Source: Brachionus manjavacas (Eukaryota; Rotifera; Eurotatoria; Ploima; Brachionidae). Taken from it: a stretch of 64,000 nt of DNA. The position numbers were made by a program, and so were the translations under genes. Below, piece after piece: positions 46,910 to 57,110 of the stretch; position 1 is the first letter of the stretch; each line of letters opens with the position of its first letter. Location of the stretch: positions 310,001-374,000 of the forward strand of contig JAHQIY010000005.1 in NCBI GenBank assembly GCA_019054805.1. Reading direction: 5' to 3'. Below the pieces are notes generated by a model, which was not told the origin of the DNA, searched no databases, and saw nothing but the letters and a program-made list of their open reading frames with translations.

Positions 46910-48845
46910 TTTAAAATTATTAGCAAATTAACTAATTATATAATAGCAATTAAGAAAATATTATATGAGATAATAGATCTTTTCAACGTTAGTCTCAAAG
47001 AAGGTACAGTTCCTAAAGCTTGGAAAAGTGCCAATATCACAATGATACCTAAGAAATCTTCTCCTACACAAGACCCTTCTAATTATCGACCAATTAGTAT
47101 TACTAGCTGTCTGGGTAAACTGCATGAACGTATTATTTCTTCAAGATTATATGATTTCTTTGAGAAAAATTCGTTGCTAATCCAGGAACAATCTGGTTTT
47201 AGAAAATATCGAAGAACAGCAGATAATTTAGTTTTCCTTATCCATAAAGTTGTCGAATCATTTGATAGAAAGAAAAAAGTATGTTGATTATTTTTTGACA
47301 TTTCCAAAGCTTTCGACAAGGTTTGGCATGAAGGTATAATTTATAAGCTTATAAAGATAAATATACCTGCCTATTTAATTTATTGGATTAAATCATTTCT
47401 TAGTTGTAGAACATTTTAGGTAAATATAAATGATCACATTAGTGATGAATTCAAAATATCTGCTGGCGTTCCTCAAGGATCAGTTATTAGTCTTTTATTA
47501 GTATATTTATTAATGATATTCCTAAAAGAAATAAATCTAATAATGAATATTCACTTCTCTTTGCAGACGATCTTGTCACTTTTTTTATTTTAAAAAAAAA
47601 TGGAAATCTAAAAAGTAAAATGAATAAGTACTTAGTTGAATTAGAAAAGTGGCTTTTCAAGTGGAAAATGAAGATTTCGGTAGAAAAATCTTGCTCAATG
47701 ATTTTTAGTAAAAACAATAAAGAAAATTCTGAGTTTGAGTTAAGGATTTATGGGAATAGAATCGTAAGCTTAAAAGAAATTAAGTTCTTAGGAATTAAAT
47801 TTGATTCTAAATTAACCTTTTCTTCAATGATAAATGCAATTAAAGAACGTTGCAAGTCAAGGCTAATTTTAGTAAAAATCTTGTCGAATAAAAAATGGGG
47901 CCTTGACTTAAACACTTTAGGAAACCTTTATAAGTCTTTGATTGGATCTATTCTAGATTATTCTTTTCCTTGTCTGAACTCTCTTTCAGAAACTAATATA
48001 AAAAGGTTAGAAGTAATACAGAATTCAGCAGTTCGTTCTATACTAAAATTAAGATATGATACTCCTTCCAACTAATTACATCATGAGGCATATAATAAAC
48101 TTAAACTACTAACAGTCTCAAATCGACTTTTTGAGTTAAGTGAGAGATTTGTTAGGGCAGGGCTGAGCCACTCTGTTCCACTGGTTGTCAGACTGGTGGA
48201 AGAATATAAAAAGGTTTCGAATCAAGAAATATCGAGTACCCAACTCCATTGTGTAATTGCTACCTTACTATTTCTTTTTTTCCTGAACCATCAAATGTTT
48301 AAAAAATGTATTCTGTAACTCTCTATCTTTATCATTTCTTAGTAGTAGTAGTAGTAGTAATTTATACTGCGACCCTGACGGGTTAAGCTCTATAGAGCCA
48401 TGGCAGTAACTTAAGCTATATCTTTACATTGTTTGATAACCATTCATCCAATCTAGCCTTAAAACTATTTATAGACGTTGCATCGATTACGACTTGAGGT
48501 AAAGAGTTCCATTCATTCACTACGCGGTTTGTTAAGAAGAAGTAGCGTTGCATACAATTTTTTACATTCTCTTTGACAATACACTTTGAATGCCTTCTTA
48601 AATTATAACTTCGATTATTTGCCTTGAAAATATCGTTACATAAATCCACTTGTTCAAAACCATTTGCTATCTTGAATATTTCTTTATTTATTTTTAATTT
48701 TAATATTTTCCTATTTTTTAACTTATATTATTTTTACTTTTATTCTATTCTATTTAACTTTATTTTGATTTTTAATTTATTTTTATGTTTTTTAAAATCT
48801 GAAGGAGCTTAAGCTCGATACAGAAATACAAATAAATAATAATAA
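46910..48845 (+). pseudogene. LINE, family B, with reverse transcriptase and 3' end; interrupted
   Basis: Frames in order: LKEGTVPKAWKSANITMIPKK, YRPISITSCLGKLHERI, EQSGFRKYRRTADNLVFLIH, a stop at 47285, FFDISKAFDKVWHEG, SAGVPQGSVIS, SLLFADDLVTFF. The downstream domain (47620-48075) has WKMKISVEKSCSMIFSK, NKKWGLDLNTLGNLYKSL and LKLLTVSNRLFELSE. The 3' UTR ends GAAGGAGCTTAAGCTCGATACAG and (AAT)n at 48801-48850. A minus-strand family A LINE end (48340-48670) is inserted in its 3' UTR. A few stops and frameshifts make it dead. Confidence 0.88.
48340..48670 (-). pseudogene. Family A LINE 3' end nested in the family B LINE
   Basis: A minus frame from 48649 reads DLCNDIFKANNRSYNLRRHS and YFFLTNRVVNEWNSLPQVVIDATSINSFKARLDEWL, the terminal domain of CR1-like LINE ORF2. 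The 3' tail is the (TAC)n-type microsatellite, seen on plus as AGTAGTAGTAGTAGTAGTAA at 48340-48360. Only the last 80 codons or so were inserted. Confidence 0.85.
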
Positions 48846-48850
48846 TAATT

Positions 48851-50280
48851 AATTAGTTCACATAAATAAAGCGCACAAAAAAAAGTGATAGGCATTTGAC
48901 AATATCTTATTTACTTTTTCTCCCAGAGACTCTTGAATTAGACGATAAAAAGACCTCCGACTTACCTTTATCATCAGGGGCACTATACAACTTAATCATA
49001 CAGTCGATCCTCGATATGATGAGCAAGTCGGGCGAAAATTTTCCTGATCATTAAATCGAAACTCGTTGTATCGAAACCCCATTCAAAAAAGATGGAAAAT
49101 AAAATATTTCAAAAAACTTAGTTTGTTTAATAATATTAAAAAAACTTCGTTTTTTTTTTATTATTTAAATGTGAAATTAAAAATTTTCTTGCTCGTTATC
49201 GGAGATTAATTTTTAAATTCAAATTTTTTATTCTTTCTTTTTATATTATATGTGAAAAAATTTTTTCGAGTTCTTTATAAAAGGTTTCTTTTCTTAGGAA
49301 AAAAATTGAGCGGTTTTTCGAAATCAGTTCGTTCTATCAAGTTTTCGTTATTTCGAAACTCGTTTCTAATGGTATCTAATATTCTTATTTAGCGCATCGA
49401 CTTCTATAAGAATTAGCAAAAAAAAATAAAGATAAAAATACTCAGCTATTTTTGCCCTGTATCCTTTAATTAAATTTTCAAAAATTCATATAGTTTTTTA
49501 CTTTTTTAAATTTTTAAATTTTTCAATACCTTCCATACTTTTCAATTTTATACCTTTTGACGTCCTAATTGTATTATTTTAACTAGCTGTTTTTAAAGAC
49601 AAATTATATAAACATAATTCTGAAGCTTCGGTTACAAAGTTTTCAGTTCCATAACCAAAAAAATTGTTAAATTAAAATTTTAAATACCTTATTTTTCAAC
49701 ATTACTAATTTGGACCTCTGCTGTAAGATTATCTGTATTTAGTAAAATATTTTATATTAGAACTTTTTAAAATCTTGAGAGGTAAATAAAAAACTTGACC
49801 AAACTGAAACACTCTAGGCTATTCCATATTTAGCAAATTTTTTAGCTTTCAGCCTTTCAGTTCTCGTGGTTTTAGGAATGTTTGAAGTTTCTTTAAAGAT
49901 TCTTTGAAAAATCTTTATAAATTGAGCTATTTTGAAGAAAAATTAGAGATAAATAAAATTCATTAATTTAAATTAAAAAATCTTTATTTTTTCTCTATAT
50001 CCTCTTTAAAATGTTAAATCTGTTCTACCAGTCAAAACGTTTTAGAGATTTTTTGTAGTTTCTTTACAGATTTTTTAAAAAATCTTTAGCGAATAAATCT
50101 TTAAGGAAAATTTTGAGATATTTTTGAGAAGAGACTATTTATCAAATTGTCTCATTCTATATTTTTTAATTTGGTTTAAGTTTTATTTTTTAACAAAATA
50201 TTCTTTTAGTTATTTTTTTTTATGATTTAATATTACTTTTCAATAGTTTCAATAGTTTATTTAATGATTTTAAAAGACTT
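48851..50280. other. AT-rich; solo pogo/Tigger-like left end at 49013
   Basis: TA-CAGTCGATCCTCGATATGATG at 49011-49033 has the look of a pogo-like terminus, and subterminal TTTCGAAACTCG words recur to about 49370. I found no matching right end. The rest is AT-rich and empty. Confidence 0.4.
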
Positions 50281-50509
50281 GAGCTGAGTCCTTTTGCCTT
50301 CCGGTTACTGGATTTTTAAAATAAAAAGTTTTTGTTTTATTGCACCTTGGGGAACCCCTTATTCAAAATTCTGAAAAGCATTTTCATGATTGACAAAAAA
50401 TTTTCTGTTTGCAAGAAAATTTTTGATCCAGAATCCGATTTTTTTTGGAATACCAATTTTGCTCATTTTTTATAAAAGCCCATCGTGCCAAACTTCGTCA
50501 AAAGCTTTA

Positions 50510-51314
50510 CAGTGCACTCGTGCTACAACGAATGAGCGGGACTTTATAATGTCATTCGTTATATGAAAAATCGTTATTATCAAATTTTCCATGTTAATTG
50601 ATTGGTGTTAAAAAAAAAATGTGTAATTGGGCGGTTGATAGATTTTTTTAGTTATTTTTTAGCTTTTGTGTCTCTGAACCACATATCCAGGTATTTTTCA
50701 AGCTCTTTGTACTCAGGCTCTCTCAATCTCTTAGCTTTTTTAATGTCACGCATGGACTCAGATGCTTTTTTGATCGCTTCTTGATTCTTAACGATTCTTG
50801 AGATAGTCGAAGCTGCTAATCCATACTTGCGGGATAGTTCAGTTGGAGTTGCTTTATTATTGTAATCCTCTATTATCTCAAGCTTTAAGCTTATCTCAGG
50901 ACTCTTTCTTTTTTTACTTTCCATTTTTGAAACAATAAAAAAACACCAATAAAAATTTACTATTAAACAAACAAAAGTTTATATAATAATTTTTGATTGG
51001 CTGGTTTCTTTTTATTTTGTCATTATTTTTCAGGAGTTTACACATACAGATTAAAATTTCATTGATAAACAAAAATTATAACGAATGTGCTTAAAAAAGA
51101 TTGTATTCGTTAAAGAAAGTGACAATTAACGTTGTTAAGTATGAAAATGGGCTTTGATTTCCCATTCGCAGTAGCGAATTTTTCATAATTTCATATTCGT
51201 AATATGATATTTTGTTAGCCATTGATTTGAATGGAGAGGAAATCGGGGCTTATACATCATTCGCTGTAGCGCGATATTCGTAATAAAGCGAATCGTTATA
51301 GCGCGAGTGCACTG
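50510..51314 (-). mobile_element. Tigger/pogo-type element, internally deleted
   Basis: 805 bp. The ends are CAGTGCACTCGTGCTACAAC (left) and, on the opposite strand, CAGTGCACTCGCGCTATAAC (right). TA duplicates flank it at 50508-50509 and 51315-51316. Subterminal ATTCG(C/T)..TAGCG words repeat inside. It carries one intact ORF (50924-50652), listed separately, and has lost the DDE domain. Confidence 0.9.
50652..50924 (-). CDS. CENP-B/Tigger-like DNA-binding protein, 90 residues, no catalytic domain
   Basis: The frame is intact from ATG to stop. Residues 1-55 (KRKSPEISLKLEIIEDYNN, TPTELSRKYGLAASTISRIVKN) form the CENP-B N-terminal / Psq-type helix-turn-helix. The end (REPEYKELEKYLDMWFRDTKAKK) enters the second, HTH_Tnp_Tc5-like DNA-binding region. 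Full-length relatives run to about 400-600 residues with a DDE nuclease, which is absent here. If expressed it would bind the element's ends without cutting them, so it might act as a repressor; this is inference. Confidence 0.75.
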   Translation of the reverse strand: MESKKRKSPEISLKLEIIEDYNNKATPTELSRKYGLAASTISRIVKNQEAIKKASESMRDIKKAKRLREPEYKELEKYLDMWFRDTKAKK

Positions 51315-51360
51315 TATGAATGTCAAATCCCATAAATTAATTCTTATCTAAAATCTTTTA

Positions 51361-52110
51361 TGTTAATGTAAGAAACAGATACTCAATAAGTTCTTAGGAA
51401 ATCTTTAACAAAAGACTCCTCTAGATAAAGAAACTTGAAAAATATTTTGTAAAATTCTTAAATATACTCTTAATAAAAAAAAACTTTAAGAAAAAAAATT
51501 AGATTCCAGTACGAAAACATTTAAGATTATTGTAAAGAAACTCAGTAAACCTTTGTTTAGGTTTTTTAGTAAGATCTTTTTTAAATCTTAATAAGGATCT
51601 CTAGAAATTTCTTTTATAAGATTTAGTATGATTTATTTTTTTTGTATGTTTTTCGTATCCATTAAAAATTAATTATTAGTTTTTTCACATAAAAAAAACA
51701 TTATAAAAATATTATTCATTTCTCATTTTTTGAATTGATTCCAGAAGTCTAATACCTGAATTATGTAAAATAGTATTGGTTTTTTAATTATACGTAATAT
51801 GGCAAGATAAACACTTTTGGATCCAAACTATTAGACATTCTTTTTGCAAAAGAAGAGTTAACTCAAGGGACAGTCGAATCATCAAAAAACTCCCTCTTTG
51901 GAAAGAAGAAAAGTTAATCAAAAGTAACTATTAATTAGATTTTATTTTAATTTGAATAATTGCTTTTTTTATTTTGCTTCTAAAAAGTTGAAAACAATTG
52001 AATCTTTTTAATGAATTTTGGCCATTTATTGTTCGTTCTTTAAACCAAAATGTTTTCATCTATTGACAGTAAAAAAAAAATCCAAAAACTTTTTATCTTT
52101 TAAAAACTAG
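51361..52110. other. AT-rich, nothing recognised
   Basis: AAGATCTT-type words recur at 51540-51640, similar to 780-880 and 57540-57670. No coding frame. Confidence 0.4.
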
Positions 52111-52423
52111 AAAAAAGAATGTACTTTTTGTAATATTTGTCAAAGAACCCAAATACTATAAAGTCTCATTGTTCTCTTAAAAAAAGAATGTACTTTTTGT
52201 ACTTTTTGACAAACCACATTACGAAAGCATCTGTAAATTGAAAAGTTATAAGACAAAAAAATCTTTTAATCTTTATTTTACATAAATTTGAATGAATAAA
52301 TTTTAGCATAAATTAAAATTGTTTATGTATTCTTGATCTAACATCTTAAGACGCTTCTTTTTTCAATCGAATGATTTTTTTAAGAATATATTTGTTCTCT
52401 TAAATAAGATAAAATTTTTGAAA

Positions 52424-54400
52424 ATGAATTTTGAAAAACCCATGGACTTGATCGATATTTGCCATAATGTCAAACCAGAAAATGTTTTCGATCCGGAAAA
52501 AGAGCAATTTTTAGCCCTTGTAAGGTATAAGATCGCTTTATAAACTACAGAGAGCTTAAGTAAATTAAAAATTAATGGTTTTAAAAGCATTGTAAATGGG
52601 ATTGGAAAAGAATTCTCATTAGCACCATTGATTTGTACGATTTCTCACCTAATGACATAAAATTATAAATATATATAATATCACTTAATGACAAACCATT
52701 AACGAATCTAGATTCTGTTTCCGAAACATTGAAAAATTCTTCAACTTTTTAAATAGATCTTTTGATCATATTCAAAACCGAACTCTTGCCTGTAGCTGCA
52801 TTGTCGAGAATTCCTGAATAGATGACACACCCTTCTTCAAGAGTCTCAGAGCTTTTATTTTTGATGTGGCCATTAAATGAGAAATTGTTCAAATCAATCA
52901 AAAAATCTATTCAAAAAGTTGAAGAATTTTTAAATGTTTCGGAAACAGAATCTAGATTCGTTAATGGTTTGTTTCTTTTTGCTTCAATGAAGTAAAAATA
53001 CAAAGCACTTAAACTTTTTAAGCTGCGACGGTCGAAGGACTCCTTTTTTATTTAAACAAGCTTCAATTTGTTCTTAGCTTGTGGAACGAGTCATCGACTT
53101 TTTTAAACTCATTTGGTTTGTACAAGGAACAAAATTCGTCGTCCTACGACAGGTTAATCTAGAATGACCTTTACAATGCCCCCTCTTTCTACCGACGAAA
53201 CACTGCAAATTCAAGGCAGGTCTTAAAAGAGCCTAGGTTGAACATTTGTGTGTTAGGTAATTTAATTTTTAAATAACTTCAATGTTTTCTTTTTAAAATA
53301 TATTGTAAATTTAGGTCATCCACCAACCTTTATTGAATTAATCAAAAATGAGGTAAACTCAAAAGATGACGGTCTCATTCAAAGATTTCATTTTTGCGCC
53401 CCTGACCCCGAATTTATAGATGACAAAATGAATATGAGTGCACAGCAACCAGCATGCTCACTCGAAGTTCTGTTTTGTATCATTTGTAAATTAAATGAAG
53501 GCGGAGTCACATATACTTTGTCCAAACAAGGAAAATCCGCATTTAACAACATTTATTCAAAGTTCAAAGAATTTATTAAAAAAGTATACAAAAAAGGGTT
53601 AGGGTTAATTGTTTTTCGAATATATTATTTTAAAATTCTCTTTTTCATTTTCAGTGCTTTATGTGAGAAAGCAGCTTCACAAGTTCTACGCCTCTCAATG
53701 GTTTTGAATATGCTTGAAACGCCTTACAAAATACTATTTTTGCCTTAAGACTTTTTTCGAATTGACAAATACATTATCGACCAAAATTTAATAAATCTAT
53801 GCGAGAAGATTCTTCAAGAGAACACAAAAATTCATGAAGTTGTTGAAGATACTGATACAGACATTTACTTTAAAATTATCAATATTAAAACAATACAGCA
53901 ATCTCTCGAAATTTTGAGCTCCTTTTGTAGGCACAAGCTTATCCTTGCAAACTATCAAGTGTCCGATTGGAGTAAAAGTTTATATGTGGTGCTTGATGAG
54001 TTAATTCAAACATGTAGAAATCAAGAAATGACTTCGAAACTTGACGAGTTGGATCTCAAATTGATTGAAAAAGTCCTTCGATATAATCAAAAAGTTTTTA
54101 AGCTTAACGATTTTAACCTAAGTACGTCTCTTGGAAACGCTGCTGACGTTAAAAGAGTTTTTTATCTTATTGAGGATATGGGACTTGGAATTGTAAAAGT
54201 GAAAGGAAAAAAAGTTGGTTTTTTTATCCATAAGGGAAGTCAAGAATCGAATAAATCATTTTTGTTTTAGAATTTTATTTCTCGAAAATCGATCCTGAAA
54301 AATTTAACGAAGACTTTAATTTGATCTACAAATTATCTAAATATAAATGCACTTTAGCTGAATATTTCAGTTTCGAAGGTAAAAATAAAAACTTATTAAT
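52424..54400 (+). pseudogene. DUF3987-like (P-loop) gene, broken, with inverted segment
   Basis: It starts MNFEKPMDLIDICHNVKPENVF (52424). From about 53065 the plus strand reads WNESSTFLNSFGLYK, FYRRNTANSRQVLKEPRLNICVLG, an intron (53257-53314, GT/AG), and GHPPTFIELIKNE..DDGLIQRFHF. It goes on with ALCEKAASQVLRLSMVLNMLE (after 53655) and a winged-helix-like C-terminal part (53914-54270). This order fits DUF3987 proteins, relatives of primase/helicase ATPases. The Walker A segment (DNAATGKSSVLNMIK) is present but on the minus strand (about 52772-52805). In-frame stops elsewhere make it dead. Confidence 0.6.
52691..52972. repeat. 68-bp inverted duplication flanking a flipped P-loop segment
   Basis: 52691-52758 and 52905-52972 are reverse complements with about three differences, separated by 146 nt. 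The right arm reads in frame on plus (KVEEFLNVSETESRFVNG). The left arm reads the same words on minus, continuous with the Walker A segment in the spacer. Confidence 0.88.
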
Positions 54401-54609
54401 TTAATTAAGTTAATTATTAGGATTTTAATTTTAGGCGATTCAGCATTCACTTCTGTTCCTGATTTGAACAAACAACTGATGCCGATCGCGAATAAAATTG
54501 TCATTTTTTTTCTTACCATAGCTTAAATCTGTCAGAACTCTGTTATTTTATTTTAGTTTTAACCTCTGAAAATGTAACTTAACCTCATATTGTTGTTACG
54601 AATTCTCAA

Positions 54610-55140
54610 ATGGCCCCCAAAAATAATATTGTAATTGAAGTTCATGCACCCGAATCAAATTCCAAAAGGAATTTTACCACTGCGAGTGTTCCTGAAAACG
54701 CCAAGCGTATAAACAATGGAAATATACACCATAATTTAATGAACTTTAGCATTGATGAGAACGACATGTTTACAAATGACAACGATTTGCAACGACCTTT
54801 ATCTAGCACTCATATTGCAGTTGATATTCCATATATCAGTATTCTTAACAATTCAGATGTAACGAATAGAGTCATGTCGGATAGAGTCAAAAACCCAACC
54901 TTCTAAATCAACAATTTGTGATCCAGCAAAACGAGGAGTTAAAGATGGAGGCCAAACGACAAAAGAATCTGTTAGAAAAAATGGTCAAAAAAAGAAAGGA
55001 AAAGGAGGTCGAGGCGGAAAGCGGGGAGGAAAAAACTCGCGAAACATGGATAAAAACCTCGAGATCCATGATATCGGAACCGATGATGAAGCATTAGAGG
55101 AAGAAGAGCTTAGAGAGACAATAAACCCCAACTATTTATA
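54610..55140 (+). pseudogene. Basic Lys/Gly-rich transposon ORF with one frameshift
   Basis: The frame 54610-54906 (MAPKNNIVIEVHAPESNSK..) ends at TAA. The next frame is open across the same point and to TAG at 55138-55140, with KKKGKGGRGGKRGGKNSRN followed by an acidic tail (DDEALEEEELRE). One small indel near 54850-54900 would explain the switch. Possibly a nucleic-acid-binding accessory protein of the element; no named domain. Confidence 0.45.
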
Positions 55141-55338
55141 GGACTTTCCTAAAAAATTCTTTTCAAGTAAAATTATTTATCGATCTATTTTGTTTGTTTT
55201 TTTAGTATCCTTAGCCTGTTAATCTTAAAAATTAGCAATTATGATTTTAGAAATTAATCACTAAAAAGAATTTTTAATTGTCATTTTTTCGATTATCAAT
55301 CCAAACCATTATTTTAATTCTTTTTTAACAGCAATAAA

Positions 55339-55385
55339 CTATGGAACATTTTAAAGTGCTGGCAGCACTTTAAAATGTTCCATAG
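55339..55385. repeat. Perfect 23-bp palindrome with 1-nt centre
   Basis: CTATGGAACATTTTAAAGTG.. (55339-55361), one G, then its exact reverse complement (55363-55385). It lies between the basic ORF and the transposase-like ORF of the 5-kb element. Confidence 0.9.
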
Positions 55386-55469
55386 CTTTATCCGATAAAG
55401 CCATTCGAAAGAATGGACTCTATGTTATTCGGTATTGAAATACTCGAACGACTAAAACATTAACAATTT

Positions 55470-56990
55470 TCAAGTAAATGTTCTGAATCACTTTCTTCGG
55501 TCAAAATATTCAATTGATGACATTGAAAGTTTTAAATTTAAGAAGAAATTTTACAAAGACCTGTCTCCATCAGACTTCTCTGTACAAAAAAACCGAATTA
55601 AAAGATTTTTACAAAAGAATTATGGGCCACTTGTAAAAAAACATTTCACATATCAAGGAACAAATTGTAGTTTTTGTAATAATCAAATAGTTTTTTTTTA
55701 AAATATAGACTGCTTTTATTACTCATTTTGTAAAAGATCCTGTAAAGGATCCTGTAAAGGAAAGATTTTTTTATAATAATGTACTTTTTAATGACATTTT
55801 ATCTATTACAAATGAGACTGTTGTTGAGATTAAACTTTTGGACTCTTTAAAATCCGATATTGTTTACAAGCAAAGTCCTTTTTTGGCATTTACTAATGCC
55901 TACAATTATCTATTTTGCTCAAAATTTAAAAACCCTCAGACTGTCAGGTATCGATTAGAAGAAAAAAGACTAATTATGCCGAAACGACAACTGTAGTAAA
56001 CTTTTACTTAAGACGGAAACCAAAAGGTTACCAGATTTAAATGTTTATCGAAGAAGAGTGACCTTACTTTAAACGAGTTTGGTAAGTTTATAAGCTAAGA
56101 GTATTCAAGAATTATTTTAATTAAAAGTATTTTGAAAAGGTCTAATTCCTGTCGGTTGTATCAATAACACAGAATAAGGTAGCTATTATTGTTCAAAACA
56201 TAAACAGGAAGATCCTCAACTTCAATTTTCATATGGAAAATTTTCATATAAATGTAGACTTAGTCAAATTAAACTCAAACAAGTCGGTCCATTGGCAAGG
56301 TTAAGTGAAATCGAAATTAATGACCGATTTCAAATCTCAGACATGGGTGTTTAATACCTTGTTGATTACAAAGATAATCAACTGTTTTAGGCAAGTGAAA
56401 AACAGCTAAATGAAAGGTAAGTAAACTATAAGAGTAGTGATGAACAAATTAAAAATTCAACTAAAAAAGACTTGATCGAACTGTGCAATTAAAAATCAAA
56501 AACAGAGGGTGTTTTTCTTAGTGTCTATACTTGTAACGTAATCGCGAGTTTTAGAGAGATTTTTCAAAGATAATCAATTAGTTATGTGGCTGTTTTTTGC
56601 TTGGATACATTCGATAATATGATATATTCTCCTGATATCATTATTTATGACTTGGGTTGTCGTTTAAAACGATATATAGAAAATAACGAAAAAATTATTA
56701 ACGAAACTGACGGATTAAATTCGTTTAAAAAAAAACGAATTCTTGTCGATAGATTTCATTTAAAAAAAACATTCTAAAAATGATTAGTTTTGTGTAGAAA
56801 ATTGTGACGTAAATCATTACGATGATCTAAATGATGTGAATCCGTCTAGTTTCGAAGAAATCAATTTCTTGTTTTCAAAATATAAACACATTAAAAAGCA
56901 TATGAGAAAGACAAGACAATTTTTTTATTTATACAATATTTTAGATGAGTACAATTTTACCTATTTGATTCAAAAATTAAATGAACAAAA
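55470..56990 (+). pseudogene. Cysteine-cluster transposase-like gene, broken
   Basis: Plus-strand text in order: FYKDLSPSDFSVQKNRIKRF, GTNCSFCNNQI, FLAFTNAYNYLFCSKFKNP, PVGCINNTE..YYCSKHK, YKCRLSQIKLKQVG and KTEGVFLSVYTCNVIASFREIF. From 56586 an intact piece AVFCLDTFDNMIYSPDIIIYDLGC and ILVDRFHLK follows, then ENCDVNHYDDLNDVN and KHIKKHMRK. The layout (Cys pairs, then D..C and a VD-FH motif) recalls KDZ-type transposases, but I could not match it to a named superfamily. Several stops and frameshifts. Confidence 0.45.
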
Positions 56991-57110
56991 TTTTTTGTAA
57001 AAGCTATCAATAAAAAGTACATTCTTTTTTGGGAGAACCTACATTTGACTTTATCTTAAAATAAAAAGTACAAAAAGTCCATTCTTTTTTGGGTAGAACC
57101 AACATTTGAC

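Larger units (their letters stand above)
50330..51360 (-). pseudogene. LINE reverse-transcriptase fragment split by a Tigger element
   Basis: The minus strand reads GFDIH up to the break at 51317. It resumes at 50507 with KAFDEVWHDGLL, KIGIPKKIGFWIKNFLANRKF and GVPQGA. The frame is continuous across the two flanks if the element at 50510-51314 and one TA are removed. The copy is otherwise decayed. Confidence 0.75.
52111..57110 (+). mobile_element. About 5-kb transposon with doubled inverted termini (DUF3987 plus transposase-like)
   Basis: The left end has two direct units on AAAAAAGAATGTACTTTTTGTA (52111-52145 and 52171-52212). The right end has two inverted units on TACATTCTTTTTTGGGAGAACC (57012-57047 and 57063-57110). 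Second left and outer right units share TGTTCT..AAAAAAGAATG.ACTTTTTGTACTTTTT. Between them, all on plus, lie a broken DUF3987-like gene, a basic Lys/Gly-rich ORF and a cysteine-cluster transposase-like gene. At least one GT/AG intron survives. An (AT)n run follows the right end at 57120. I do not recognise a described family with this combination. Confidence 0.6.

Noticed and set aside
48341..48360. AGT trinucleotide run as a stand-alone microsatellite
   Set aside because: It is the tail of the minus-strand LINE that ends there.
53590..53612. Telomere-like GGGTTAGGGTTA
   Set aside because: Only two units, inside a decayed transposon intron; no array.
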